From Sorangium sp051521495 (GTDB lineage: Bacteria; Myxococcota_A; Polyangia; Polyangiales; Polyangiaceae): a DNA stretch of 64,000 bases. The DNA is taken from positions 10,726,001 to 10,790,000 of the forward strand of contig NZ_CP150355.1 in the NCBI RefSeq assembly GCF_051521495.1, written 5' to 3'. Of the stretch, positions 53,204 to 62,762 are shown piece by piece. Position 1 is the first letter of the stretch; each line of letters begins with the position of its first letter. Position numbers and translations under genes: made by a program. The notes beneath the pieces are model-generated. The model worked only from the letters and a program-made list of their open reading frames with translations. It was not told the origin of the DNA and made no database searches.

Positions 53204-55660
53204 TTACGCGCGTCCGTGGGCTCCGGGCCAGAGCCGCAGCCCCGCCGGCACCACGAGGAGCGCGACGACGAGGCCCACCGCGCTGCCGAGCGCGCCGACC
53301 CGGCCCAGATCGCGGAGGCCGTCGAAGCCGCAGAACGCGAGCGCCGAGAAGCCCGCCGCCGTCGTCAGCGCGGTGGCGGCGATCGCCGGCCCCTCGCGGC
53401 GCAGCGTCTCCCGGATCACCGCGTCGCCGCCCGCCGCCTCGATGTCGCGGGCGCGATGGAGCAGGAACATGCCCTCGTCCACGGTGATCCCGAGCAGCAC
53501 AGGGATGACGAGCGCGTCGTACGCGTGCAGGGGGATGCCGAGCGCCCGGATTAGCAAGAGGACGAGGCATATCTCGGAGGCGACGACGAGCGCCGCCAGC
53601 CCGATGTCGCGCGCGCTGCGGAGGGAGGCCGCGAGCGCCAGCAGCACGAGCGCGCCCGCGACGATCCCGATCCTCGGCATGTCGTGCGCGAGCGTCTCGC
53701 GGAGCGACACCTCGAGCCGGCTATAGCCGGTGAGCATGGCGTTCGGATCCTCCTCGCGGATCGCGCGCTCGATCCGCTCGACCGAGCCGGTCTGGCGGGG
53801 CCGCACGTACAGCGCGACGAGCGCCTCGCCACCGTCCGCCCCGAGGTAGCGCGAGAGCAGGATGGACGCGGGGCCGCGCTCGAGGTCGGAGAGCGCCACC
53901 TCTTGGCGGGGCGGCGCGCGCATCCCGTCGAGCACCGCCGAGAACCGCTCGGGCGCGAAGCCTGTGTCACGGAGCGCGCGCGCGAGCTCATCTGCCTTGC
54001 CGGGCAGATCGAGCGCGTCGCGCGCCGCGAACCGCTCGGCCTGCGTCGGGGCGGCGGGGGCGAGCGCGGTGAGCGCGTCGACGGCCTCCACGTCGGCCTT
54101 CATCGAGGCGAGGCGCTCCGCGATCCGGTCGCCCCGGGCGCGGGCGCGCTCCTGGTCGCCGTCGGCGAGGAGCACCACCCACTGCCCTCTCCGCCCGCCG
54201 AACGCGTCGAAGATCTCCTGCTGCACCTTGAGGGGCTCGAGCTCGGCCGGCCTGATCGCGACGATGGCCTCCGCAAGCGGCGGCGAGGCGCCGAGGGCGA
54301 CCGCCGCGATGGGGAGCGCCGCGAGCCCGGCGACCGCGAGCGCGCGGCCCCGGGTGCGGGTGAGCCGGTAGAGGCCGTCGGGCCAGCGCGCCGCCGCCTC
54401 GGGCGGCGGGGCTCCCCGCTCGAGCCACGCGCCGACGGCCGGCGTCACGAGGACGATGGCGATCGCCGTGAGCACCTCGCCCGCGGCGCACAGCAGCCCG
54501 AGCTGCCGGAGCGCGTTGATGTCCGACAGCGCGAGGGCCCCGAACGCCGCCGCCGCCGTGACGGCGGCGATGAGCACCGCGCGGGAGGTCCGCGCCCTCG
54601 CGGCGCGCCCGGCCGCCTCCGGCTCGAGCCCCTCGCGCCGCGCCTCGAGCAGCGCGGCGTAGACGTGGACACCGGTGTCGACGCCGACGCCGACGACCAC
54701 CGACATGAAGGCGACGGCGATCGCGCTGAGCCCGCCCGGGAGCGCCGTGGCGAGCCCCGCGGTCCAGAGGGTCCCGAGCACGAGCGGCGGCATCACCGCG
54801 GCCAGGGCGCGCAGGCGGCGGAAGAGCAGCGCGAAGACGGCGGAGGCGAGCAGCATCGAGAGCGTCCCCGAGACGGCGAGGTCGCGCGTGAGCATCGCCT
54901 CGGTCGCCGCGGCGATGGCGTGCCCGCCGGTGAGCCCGAGCGTGAGCCGCGGGTGCGCCGCGCGGATCGGGCCGAGGGCGGCGTTCGCGTCCGCGACGAA
55001 GGCCCGCGCGTCGGCGCCGCGGAGCGCCTGCCCAGCCGGCTGCACCAGCACGAGGTGCACCTTGCCGTCGTCCGTGGCGAAGGCGCCGTCCGCCTGCGTG
55101 CGCACCCCGGATCCGATGTCCGCGGACTCGAAGACGAGCTGCGAGAGGCGCAGCGGATCGGCCGCGATCGCCTCGGCCACGGCGCCGCTGCCCGGCGCGA
55201 GCAGCATGGCGCGCGTCTCGGCGAGGCGCTCCCGCATCCCCTCGGGCGAGAGCGCGGCGGCGAGGCGCTCGCGTGCGCGCGCGTCCGCGTGCCGGAAGGC
55301 GACCCACGGATCGAGCGAGCGCGAGACGTCGATCCGATCGACGGCGCGCTGCACGGTCGGGCGCGCCGCGAGGGCCCGCGCGATCTCCGAGGCCACGGCG
55401 GCGTTCTCGTCGGGGTCGTCGCCCTTGACCATCACGACGCCGAGGTCGCCGCCCCCGAACCCGCGCACATACCGGCGCAGCGCCGCGGCGTCGCCGCGCT
55501 CCGGCAGGAGCGAGGAGACGTTCGGCTCGAGCCGCAGCCGCAGCGTCACGGCGGCGAAGGCGGCGAGCGTCAGCGCCGCGAGGGAGATCGCGACGACGAG
55601 ACGGAGCGGCCGGCGCGGGGCGTCCGCGCGCGCGGGCGAAGGCGGAGAGGGTGCTGCCAT
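53204..55660 (-). CDS. RND/MMPL-family transporter
   Basis: The 818-aa protein has twelve predicted helices in two halves, each with a large periplasmic loop. Features include SSLLPERGDAAALRRYVRGF, VAFMSVVVGVGVDTGVHVYA in the first half and IPVLLGITVDEGMFLLHRAR in the second; the repeated GVGVDTG/GITVDEG segment is the conserved helix-4/10 element of MMPL and hopanoid-type RND proteins. These usually move lipids or hydrophobic molecules using the proton gradient. The ATG at 55660 is used; an upstream extension is shadow. It leads the three-gene operon and is divergent from def. Confidence 0.88.
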   Translation of the reverse strand: MAAPSPPSPARADAPRRPLRLVVAISLAALTLAAFAAVTLRLRLEPNVSSLLPERGDAAALRRYVRGFGGGDLGVVMVKGDDPDENAAVASEIARALAARPTVQRAVDRIDVSRSLDPWVAFRHADARARERLAAALSPEGMRERLAETRAMLLAPGSGAVAEAIAADPLRLSQLVFESADIGSGVRTQADGAFATDDGKVHLVLVQPAGQALRGADARAFVADANAALGPIRAAHPRLTLGLTGGHAIAAATEAMLTRDLAVSGTLSMLLASAVFALLFRRLRALAAVMPPLVLGTLWTAGLATALPGGLSAIAVAFMSVVVGVGVDTGVHVYAALLEARREGLEPEAAGRAARARTSRAVLIAAVTAAAAFGALALSDINALRQLGLLCAAGEVLTAIAIVLVTPAVGAWLERGAPPPEAAARWPDGLYRLTRTRGRALAVAGLAALPIAAVALGASPPLAEAIVAIRPAELEPLKVQQEIFDAFGGRRGQWVVLLADGDQERARARGDRIAERLASMKADVEAVDALTALAPAAPTQAERFAARDALDLPGKADELARALRDTGFAPERFSAVLDGMRAPPRQEVALSDLERGPASILLSRYLGADGGEALVALYVRPRQTGSVERIERAIREEDPNAMLTGYSRLEVSLRETLAHDMPRIGIVAGALVLLALAASLRSARDIGLAALVVASEICLVLLLIRALGIPLHAYDALVIPVLLGITVDEGMFLLHRARDIEAAGGDAVIRETLRREGPAIAATALTTAAGFSALAFCGFDGLRDLGRVGALGSAVGLVVALLVVPAGLRLWPGAHGRA

Positions 55661-55695
55661 GGCGACGCCGGACCGAGCCCGGCGCCCCTCCTCTA

Positions 55696-55752
55696 CCCTC
55701 ACGCTCGCCTCGCCGCGAGGACATCCCCCCTCACGCTCACCTCGCCGCGAGG
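55696..55752. repeat. 25-bp direct repeat in the RND/def promoter region
   Basis: CCCTCACGCTCGCCTCGCCG plus CGAGG (55696-55720) is repeated with one change at 55728-55752, 32 bases apart centre to centre (about three helical turns). It sits between the divergent starts at 55660 and 55822, so it may be a regulator binding site. Confidence 0.75.
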
Positions 55753-55821
55753 CCCCGCACACGGACCGCGATCCCGCTCACGGCGCTTGCGCTCGCGAGG
55801 GCGCCGATTCATCCCGGCGGC

Positions 55822-56433
55822 ATGGAGCTCCCCCCGATCGTCCTCGCAGGCAGAGCCGTCCTGCGGAAGCCCGCCGCGCCCGTTCCGCCCGAAGAGATCG
55901 GGACGAAACAGCTCAAGCGCCTCGTCTCGACGATGGTGTCCGTGATGCGCAAGGCGCCCGGCGTGGGGCTGGCGGCGCCGCAGATCGGCGTCGGCCAGCA
56001 GGTGATCGTGCTCGAAGACAGCGAGGAGCTCATGTCGCGCCTCACGCCGGGCCAGCGCGCCGAGCGCGGCCGCGTGCCCTTCCCGCTCAAGGTGATCATC
56101 AACCCGACGCTGAAGGTCCTCTCTCCGTCGCTCCCGGACGCGGCAGGAGCGGCGCGGGCGACATTCTTCGAGGGCTGCCTGAGCGTCCCCGGTTACATGG
56201 CGCTCGTCGAGCGCGATCTGTCCGTCGAGGTGAGCGGCGTGGACGAGGACGGCAACGAGGTCCGGTGGGAAGCGACGGGCTGGCCCGCGCGGATCCTCCA
56301 GCACGAGGTCGATCACCTCCGCGGCACCCTCTACGTCGATCGCATGATCACGCGCTCCTTCTGCAGCAACGAGGAGGCGAAGCTCCTGCTCAGCCTGTCC
56401 GTCGCCGAGGCGCGGGCCGCGCTCGGCGCCTGA
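55822..56433 (+). CDS. def: peptide deformylase
   Basis: The 203-aa protein has all three deformylase motifs: PGVGLAAPQIGVGQQ, EGCLSVPGY (Cys ligand) and LQHEVDHLRGTLYVD (HExxH ligands and catalytic Glu). It removes the formyl group from new proteins in the cytoplasm, using Fe2+ or another divalent metal. The ATG at 55822 (MELPPIVLAG) is the normal start; an upstream extension is Arg/Pro-rich shadow. It is not linked to fmt here, unlike in many bacteria. Confidence 0.97.
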   Translation: MELPPIVLAGRAVLRKPAAPVPPEEIGTKQLKRLVSTMVSVMRKAPGVGLAAPQIGVGQQVIVLEDSEELMSRLTPGQRAERGRVPFPLKVIINPTLKVLSPSLPDAAGAARATFFEGCLSVPGYMALVERDLSVEVSGVDEDGNEVRWEATGWPARILQHEVDHLRGTLYVDRMITRSFCSNEEAKLLLSLSVAEARAALGA

Positions 56434-56484
56434 CCGCGTCCCGACGCGCCGGGAGACGAGCGCGCCCGACCGGCGGGCGCGCGA

Positions 56485-57957
56485 TCACGGCGAGGGCGAG
56501 GAGCCGCCGCCGCGCCCGGCGCTGGTGACGAGCGCTTCCACGATCCGCTCCATCCTGATCCCACGGGAGCCCTTCACGAGCACCAGATCGCCGCGCTCGA
56601 CGATCTCGATCGCTCGGGCCGCGGCGGTGTCCGCGTCGCCAGCGAACCACGCCCGCACGCCGGCGGCCTCGGCGGCGCGCGCGATCCGCGCCGCCTCGCC
56701 GCCGACGGCGATCAGCGCGGCGGGGCGAACGGCGCCGACCTGCTCGCCGAGCGCGTCGTGCTCTGCCGCCGCGAGCGCGCCGAGCTCACGCATCTCGCCG
56801 AGCAGCAGGACCAGCCGCTTCCCGAGCGCTTCGGCGACCTCGACGGCAGTCCTGAGCGACGATCGCATCGACAGCGGGTTGGCGTTGTAGCTGTCGTCGA
56901 TGATCACGGTTCCCTCCGGCAGCTCGCGGACGGACAGCCGTCCATCCCCTGGCGGCGCGAGCCCTGCGGCGGCGCTGGCCGCCCGCTCGGTCGAGAGCGG
57001 CTCGCCGACCGCCTCCTCCACGACGGCGACGGCCGCGGCGGCCGCCAGCGCCCCCGCCTCGCCGAGCAGCGGGACGACGATCTCCAGCGCCTCGCCTCCG
57101 CGCTCGATCCGTACAGAGGTGCCGCGCACCCCGACCGGTCGCCTCCCCGCGATCCGGATCCGCGCGCGCTCACCGAAGCCGTAGGTGATCCGACGCGCGG
57201 CGCCAGCGCGCTCGAGCTGCTCGACCACCTTCGCGTCGTCGCCGTTGCCGAGGGCGACCCCCTCGGCCGGCAAGGCGGCGAGCAGATCACCTTCCTCGGC
57301 GGCGACGTCGTCCAGCGTGCCGAGCCCCTCGGTGTGCTCGATGCCGATGGACGTCAGCACGGCGAGGTCCGGACCCGCGATCCGCGCGAGGGCCGCGACC
57401 TCGCCGCGCTGGTTGGTGCCGATCTCGACGACCGCGAAGCGATGGCGGTCCTCGAGCCCGAGCAGCGTCATCGGCAAGCCGATGGCGTTGTTCAGGTTGC
57501 CCGCGGTCGCGTGCACCTCGCCGCGGCCCGCGCCTGCGAGCAGCGCCGCGGTGGTCCGCGTCGTCGTCGTCTTTCCGGCCGAGCCGCCGATCGCGACGAT
57601 CGCCCGCGGCCCGTCGGGGTGGGCGCCCCTCCGCCATCGCTCGCGGTGAGCGCTGGCCAGCGCCCCGAGCGCCGCGAGGCCGTCTTCCACGAGCACCACG
57701 CCGCCTCCGGGCGGCAGGGCCACGTCGCGGGAGACGATGAACGCGGCCGCCCCGCGCCGCGCGGCGGCGTCGAGGAACCGGTGGCCATCGAAGCTCTCGC
57801 CGACGAGCGCGACGAACGCCGCGCCGGGCGCGATCGTCCGGCTGTCGGTCGAGATGCCCTGCGCGTCCGGCCCGCCCCGCAGCACGCGCCCGCCGGTCGC
57901 GTGCGCCAGCTCGTCGAGGGAGAAGGGGGCAAGGTTCTGCGGGATCGGCGTCGCCAT
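56485..57957 (-). CDS. murF: UDP-MurNAc-tripeptide D-Ala-D-Ala ligase
   Basis: The 490-aa Mur ligase adds D-Ala-D-Ala in peptidoglycan synthesis. It has the N-terminal UDP-binding domain (DSRTIAPGAAFVALVGESFD then GHRF), P-loop IAIGGSAGKTTTTRTTAALL, the ATAGNLNNAIGLPMTLL motif typical of MurF, IGTNQRGEVAALARIAGPD, GIEHTEGLGTLDDVAAEEGD, and DDSYNANPLSMRSSL near the C-terminal domain. In many MurF proteins GKTTTK-E follows the P-loop; here it is GKTTTTRT, a small deviation. It lies outside a dcw cluster and converges on def. Confidence 0.95.
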   Translation of the reverse strand: MATPIPQNLAPFSLDELAHATGGRVLRGGPDAQGISTDSRTIAPGAAFVALVGESFDGHRFLDAAARRGAAAFIVSRDVALPPGGGVVLVEDGLAALGALASAHRERWRRGAHPDGPRAIVAIGGSAGKTTTTRTTAALLAGAGRGEVHATAGNLNNAIGLPMTLLGLEDRHRFAVVEIGTNQRGEVAALARIAGPDLAVLTSIGIEHTEGLGTLDDVAAEEGDLLAALPAEGVALGNGDDAKVVEQLERAGAARRITYGFGERARIRIAGRRPVGVRGTSVRIERGGEALEIVVPLLGEAGALAAAAAVAVVEEAVGEPLSTERAASAAAGLAPPGDGRLSVRELPEGTVIIDDSYNANPLSMRSSLRTAVEVAEALGKRLVLLLGEMRELGALAAAEHDALGEQVGAVRPAALIAVGGEAARIARAAEAAGVRAWFAGDADTAAARAIEIVERGDLVLVKGSRGIRMERIVEALVTSAGRGGGSSPSP

Positions 57958-58040
57958 CGCGGGCGATCACCAGCATGGAACGGGGCGCGGGGCCAACGAA
58001 TCGCCTGCGGCGCGCGCCGTCCGTGCGGCGTCGCGCCGCC

Positions 58041-59327
58041 TCAGCGCCTGGTCTTTTCCTTCTCGACCTCGTCGTAGATGTCGTCGCTCTTCGGCCGTGG
58101 GCGCGCGACTGGGCGCGGCGCGGCGGGCGCGCTGGGGGCCGCTGTCACGCTCACGGTGGGCTCTGGCGACGTCTCGGCGCCTGCGGGCAGCGGCTCCTTG
58201 TAGTCGATCGCGATCGGCCCTCCGCCGCGCATGCTCTGCCACAGCGTGATCCCGACGAGCGCCAGCAAGGCCAACGCCAGGATCACGCTGAGCACGATGA
58301 TGAGCGTCCTGCCCCCCTCCCGCCGCCGCGGCGCGACGGCGGCGGGCGGCTTCGGCGGCTCCACGCGCTCTTGTACGAAGGTCGACGGGAGCGCCGGCCT
58401 CTCGAGGCGCGCCGATGTGGTCGCCCACGGGCTCTCGGCCGGCAGCGCCGCGCCATGCGTCGCCGCGCCGTCCCAACCGCCGCCCGCCTGCGGCGCGCCG
58501 TGCATCGCCGCGCCGGGAGCTGGGCTCATCGCCGACACGGGTGCAGCAGCCAGTGGCGGCCCGGCCTGTCCCGACATGGTGGCGTGCAGCGATGGCATCG
58601 GCGCGCGCGCGGGCTCCGGCGCTGCGGGCGCAGCGGCGCCGAAGCCGGGGCTCGCGAACCCGGGCGGCGCTGCCGGAGGAGGCGGCTGGCCGGCGTGCAG
58701 CGATGGCATCGGCGCGCGCGCGGGCTCTGGCGCTGCGGGCGCGGCGGCGCCGAAGCCGGTGCTCGCGAACCCGGGCGGCGCTGCCGGAGGAGGTGGCTGC
58801 GCAGCGCTCGCGCCCATCCGGTCCGTGGTCGGCGCCGGCTGGAAGGCCGCCTGGCTCGAGGGCACCGGGTCCGACTGCGGCGGCGCCGAGATGAACGGAA
58901 GCGCGCTCGGAGAAAAGACGCCGCTGGCCGACAGCACGTCCTGCTGCGAGACGAGCCCGGGCGGAAGGGTTCCTCCGCGCGCCGAGACGGCCGCCGTGGG
59001 CGGCTGGGTGTACCCCGCGGGCACTGCCCCTGAGAACGCAGGCGCCGATGACGCCGGCCCCGAGAACGCCGGCGGCGACGGCATGGGCCCGGAGAACGCT
59101 GGCGCCGACGGCGCCGGCCCCGAGAATGCGGGCGGGCTGTGCTGCTGAAGATGAGGGCTCAGCGCGTACTGCGCGGAGAGAGGGAGCAGGGCCCCGGGCG
59201 CCATCAGCGGCGGCACGGGCAGCGGCCGAAACGGGATCCCGGAGCCGTGCGCAGACAGGAGCGGCCGGCCTGGCTGCGCCGCCCTCTCACTCTCGGGGGC
59301 TCCCCATGGAACGTGTTTGTCGGTCAT
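58041..59327 (-). CDS. proline-rich single-pass membrane protein
   Basis: The 428-aa protein is mostly a P/A/G/S-rich cytoplasmic region with internal repeats: four PAFSGP-type units near residues 65-102 and two 37-residue copies containing PPPPAAPPGFAS and FGAAAPAAPEPARAPMPSLH (58582-58803). One transmembrane helix lies near 336-358 (IIVLSVILALALLALVGIT). A short periplasmic tail with PRPKSDDIYDEVEKEK ends the protein. Many such proteins accompany kinases or motility machinery in myxobacteria, but this one has no recognisable domain. Its long repeated tracts may vary between strains. Confidence 0.7.
   Translation of the reverse strand: MTDKHVPWGAPESERAAQPGRPLLSAHGSGIPFRPLPVPPLMAPGALLPLSAQYALSPHLQQHSPPAFSGPAPSAPAFSGPMPSPPAFSGPASSAPAFSGAVPAGYTQPPTAAVSARGGTLPPGLVSQQDVLSASGVFSPSALPFISAPPQSDPVPSSQAAFQPAPTTDRMGASAAQPPPPAAPPGFASTGFGAAAPAAPEPARAPMPSLHAGQPPPPAAPPGFASPGFGAAAPAAPEPARAPMPSLHATMSGQAGPPLAAAPVSAMSPAPGAAMHGAPQAGGGWDGAATHGAALPAESPWATTSARLERPALPSTFVQERVEPPKPPAAVAPRRREGGRTLIIVLSVILALALLALVGITLWQSMRGGGPIAIDYKEPLPAGAETSPEPTVSVTAAPSAPAAPRPVARPRPKSDDIYDEVEKEKTRR
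58582..58803 (-). repeat. tandem duplication of 111 bp in a proline-rich gene
   Basis: Two adjacent 111-base copies differ at only a few positions and encode two nearly identical 37-residue segments. The near identity indicates a recent in-frame duplication. Confidence 0.85.
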
Positions 59328-59860
59328 CCGCGCGCCTCGGAGGGACCGCCCACGCGGCCCCTCCGCCTCACACTGAAGCGGAACAGCGCTCTCAATCTAC
59401 CTCCAAGTCTCGGCGCCCGGCCATTCTTCTGACGCGTCGCCCCGTCCCGCGACGCGCTACCGCGCCTGCCGCACCAGCGCCGCGACCGCGCCGCCCGTCG
59501 CGGACGCAGATCAGCGACACCAGCACCAGCCTTGCACGCCTCGGGGCGGCTCGCTGAAGAGCGAGCTCGTCCCGCCGCTGAGGCGTCGACGTGGCGCGCT
59601 CGCGGTCGCCAGCGGCGCGCGACGCTCCGGCGCGCAACGCCGCATCCAGAGCGCGAGACGGCGCGCTCGCGGTCAGCCCCCGCGGGCTGGGGTGTCTGCG
59701 ACGGCAGTCTCCGACGGCAGAGCTCGGACCGAGGCGCTGTCCACGCTTGCCGGGAACTCTCGACATGACCGCGGCACGCCGCGACCGGGCGATGGCGCTT
59801 CCGCAGGGGCGCGGGCTTCCGCCGCCGCGGGGCGGCTGTCGACCGCGGCAGCACAGTGCT
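59328..59860. other. 533-bp divergent intergenic region
   Basis: This region lies between the proline-rich gene (minus) and leuS (plus). Frames here are chance Arg/Ala-rich ones. I looked for a T-box leader before leuS and saw no convincing specifier stem or antiterminator bulge, as expected outside Firmicutes. No other structure is evident. Confidence 0.55.
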
Positions 59861-62425
59861 ATGGCACGTCGCGATATGGCCGCCGAGACGATGGACCCCC
59901 GCGCCTCTACCGAACCTTCTCCCAACGAGCCGCGCGAGCCCGCGCGCTACGATCATGCCGCGGTCGAGCCGCGCTGGCAGCGCGCGTGGGAGGAAGGCGA
60001 GACGTTCCGCGCCGTCCGCAGCGCGGATCCCGCCCGCGAGAAGCGCTACGTGCTCGACATGTTCCCCTACCCCTCCGGGGCGGGGCTGCACGTCGGGCAC
60101 CCCGAGGGGTACACGGCGACCGACATCATGTCCCGCTACTTCCGCATGCGCGGGATCGACGTGCTGCACGTCATGGGCTGGGACGCCTTCGGCCTGCCGG
60201 CGGAGCAGCACGCCATCGAGACCGGCACGCACCCGGCCGACACGACGGCGCGGAACATCGCGACCTTCAAGCGCCAGCTCAAGATGCTGGGCTTCAGCTT
60301 CGACTGGTCGCGAGAGATCTCCACGACCGATCCGCGCTACGTGCGCTGGACGCAGTGGATCTTCCTCCAGCTCTTCAAGAAGGGCCTCGCGTACCAGGAC
60401 GAGGTGAGCGTCAACTGGTGCCCGGCGCTCGGGACCGTCCTCGCGAACGAGGAGGTGATCGACGGCAAGAGCGAGCGCGGCTCGCACCCGGTCTACCGGA
60501 CGCCGCTCCGGCAATGGATGCTCCGCATCACCGCCTATGCCGATCGCCTGGCGGAGGATCTCCGCCTCCTCGACTGGCCTGAAGGGACGGTGGCGATGCA
60601 GCGCGCCTGGATCGGCCGCTCGGAGGGCGCGCTCATCTCGTTCGAGGTCAAGGGATGGAACAAGGGCGCGCTGAGCGTGTTCACGACCCGCCCCGACACG
60701 CTGATGGGCGTCACGTACGTCGTGCTCGCGCCCGAGCACCCGCTCACGACATGGCTCATGAGCGCGGAGGGCGGCGCGCCCGAGCCGCGCCGCGAGGCGG
60801 TGCGCGCGTACGTCGCGGCCGCGGCGGGCAAGAGCGATCGCGAGCGGCTCGCCGCGGCGGCGCGGGAGAAGACCGGCGTCGACACGGGCCTCGTCGCCGT
60901 CCACCCGATCACGGGCGCGGAGGTGCCGATCTGGGTCGCCGACTACGTGCTCGGCGGCTACGGCACCGGCGCCGTGATGGCGGTGCCGGGGCACGACGAG
61001 CGCGACTTCTCCTTTGCCCGCGCCTACGGGCTGCCCATCGTCGAGGTCGTGAGCCCCGACGGCGCCCTGCACGACCCGCTCGAGGTCGCCTACGTCGACC
61101 CGGGCGTCGCGGTGCGGAGCGGCGAGTTCGACGGGCTCGCGACGGAGGACTGCAAGCGCGCGGTCATCGCGCGTCTCGAGGCGCTCGGGCGAGGCAAGCG
61201 CGAGGTGAACTACAAGCTGCGCGACTGGGTCTTCTCGCGTCAGCGCTACTGGGGCGAGCCGATCCCCATCTACTTTCCCGTCGAGCTCGCCGATCCGCAG
61301 GGCGACCCCAGGAAGGGCGCAGCGCACACGATCCGCTACGACCAGCCGATCGCAGTGCCCGACGAGAGCCTCCCGCTCGAGCTGCCGCCGCTCGCCGACT
61401 TCCGCCCCGGCGACGACCCGGCGGGCCCGCTGGCGCGCGCCGTGGACTGGCGCTTCTTCCAGCAGGACGGCAAGTGGTACGCGCGCGAGACGAACACGAT
61501 GCCGCAGTGGGCGGGCTCGTGCTGGTACTACCTGCGCTTCCTCGATCCCCAGAACGACGCGGAGCCGTTCTCGGAGGCCGCGTATGACGCGTGGATGCCC
61601 GTCGACCTCTACGTCGGCGGCGCGGAGCACGGCGTGCTGCACCTCCTCTACGCGCGCTTCTGGCACAAGGTGCTCTACGATCTCGGCCGCGTGAAGCACC
61701 CCGAGCCCTTCGCGAAGCTCGTCCATCAGGGGATGATCCTCGGCGAGGACAACGAGAAGATGTCGAAGTCGCGGGGCAACGTGATCAACCCCGACGACAT
61801 CGTGCGGGCCTACGGCGCCGACGTGCTGCGGCTCTACGAGATGTTCATGGGCCCGCTCGAGGCGGTGAAGCCCTGGCAATCCGGGCAGATCCAGGGGGTG
61901 GTCCGGTTCCGGGACCGCGTGTTCGCGACGTGCACGAGGCCGCTCTCGGACGCGATGGACGACGCGACGGCCCGGCAGCTCCACAGGACGATCAAGAAGG
62001 TGACCGGCGACATCGAGGCGATGGCGTTCAACACCGCCATCTCCGCGATGATGGTCTTCGTGAACCACCTGAGCTCGCTGCCTTCGCCGCCGCGCGAGGC
62101 GGTCCTCCGGCTGATCCTCCTCGTGTCGCCCTTCGCGCCGCACCTCGCGGAGGAGCTGTGGCGGCTCACGCGCCACGAGCGCTCGCTCAGCCATGAGCCG
62201 TGGCCCACGTACGACGAGGCCTTCTGCGTCGACGACGTCCTCGAGATCCCGGTGCAGGTGAACGGCAAGGTCCGTGGTCGCGTGATGCTGGCAAAGGCGG
62301 CATCCGAGGAAGAGGCCCGAACCGCCGCGCTCGCCCTGGAGAGCGTGGCCGCCCTCTCCACGGGCAAGCAGATCAAGAAGTTCATCTACGTCGCAGGGAA
62401 GATCGTGAACATCGTGGTCGGCTGA
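59861..62425 (+). CDS. leuS: leucyl-tRNA synthetase
   Basis: The protein has about 854 residues. The class I core has the HIGH equivalent PYPSGAGLHVGHPEGYTATD, VMGWDAFGLPAEQHAIETGT, the CP1 editing domain with TTRPDTLMGVTYVVLAPEHP and VPGHDERDFSFARAYGLPIV, the KMSKS loop DNEKMSKSRGNVINPDD, and a C-terminal LeuRS domain (VNGKVRGRVMLAKAAS). Editing residues look intact. Three in-frame ATGs (59861, 59876, 59891) are possible starts and none has a good ribosome-binding site; the first is given. It charges tRNA-Leu in the cytoplasm. Confidence 0.97.
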   Translation: MARRDMAAETMDPRASTEPSPNEPREPARYDHAAVEPRWQRAWEEGETFRAVRSADPAREKRYVLDMFPYPSGAGLHVGHPEGYTATDIMSRYFRMRGIDVLHVMGWDAFGLPAEQHAIETGTHPADTTARNIATFKRQLKMLGFSFDWSREISTTDPRYVRWTQWIFLQLFKKGLAYQDEVSVNWCPALGTVLANEEVIDGKSERGSHPVYRTPLRQWMLRITAYADRLAEDLRLLDWPEGTVAMQRAWIGRSEGALISFEVKGWNKGALSVFTTRPDTLMGVTYVVLAPEHPLTTWLMSAEGGAPEPRREAVRAYVAAAAGKSDRERLAAAAREKTGVDTGLVAVHPITGAEVPIWVADYVLGGYGTGAVMAVPGHDERDFSFARAYGLPIVEVVSPDGALHDPLEVAYVDPGVAVRSGEFDGLATEDCKRAVIARLEALGRGKREVNYKLRDWVFSRQRYWGEPIPIYFPVELADPQGDPRKGAAHTIRYDQPIAVPDESLPLELPPLADFRPGDDPAGPLARAVDWRFFQQDGKWYARETNTMPQWAGSCWYYLRFLDPQNDAEPFSEAAYDAWMPVDLYVGGAEHGVLHLLYARFWHKVLYDLGRVKHPEPFAKLVHQGMILGEDNEKMSKSRGNVINPDDIVRAYGADVLRLYEMFMGPLEAVKPWQSGQIQGVVRFRDRVFATCTRPLSDAMDDATARQLHRTIKKVTGDIEAMAFNTAISAMMVFVNHLSSLPSPPREAVLRLILLVSPFAPHLAEELWRLTRHERSLSHEPWPTYDEAFCVDDVLEIPVQVNGKVRGRVMLAKAASEEEARTAALALESVAALSTGKQIKKFIYVAGKIVNIVVG

Positions 62426-62762
62426 CGCGCCGACGCCCACCGGAGAGCCGGCGAGAACGAGCGCCCGCAGCGGGGCGCCGTCGTGAACGGACGCGTGGAA
62501 TCGCGGCGCGAGCGGAGCCGCTCCCGGAGCGCGTGGCCTCACGCCCGCGTCCCCTCCTCAACCGAAGAGCCTTGCACGCCGGCGCCTCACGCCCCGTTGA
62601 GCCGGGGTCGGGCGCTCGGGTGTACATGAGCCCGACCGGCGCGCTGACCGCATCTCGCACCACAGGCAGCGACGTTGCTCCGCGCGCGCGCGAGCTTCCT
62701 CGGAAGCAATCCTCTCCTCCCTCGGGGAGCGCGGCGGTGCACAGCCCAGGCTGGCAGGTGCC
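62426..62762. other. intergenic region, no feature seen
   Basis: This 337-bp gap lies between leuS and the protease gene, both on the plus strand. It carries no credible coding frame, tRNA or clear terminator. The protease promoter should lie here. Confidence 0.5.

Noticed and set aside
59328..59860. T-box leader upstream of leuS
   Set aside because: No specifier loop, antiterminator bulge or terminator could be recognised, and T-boxes are not typical of this group.
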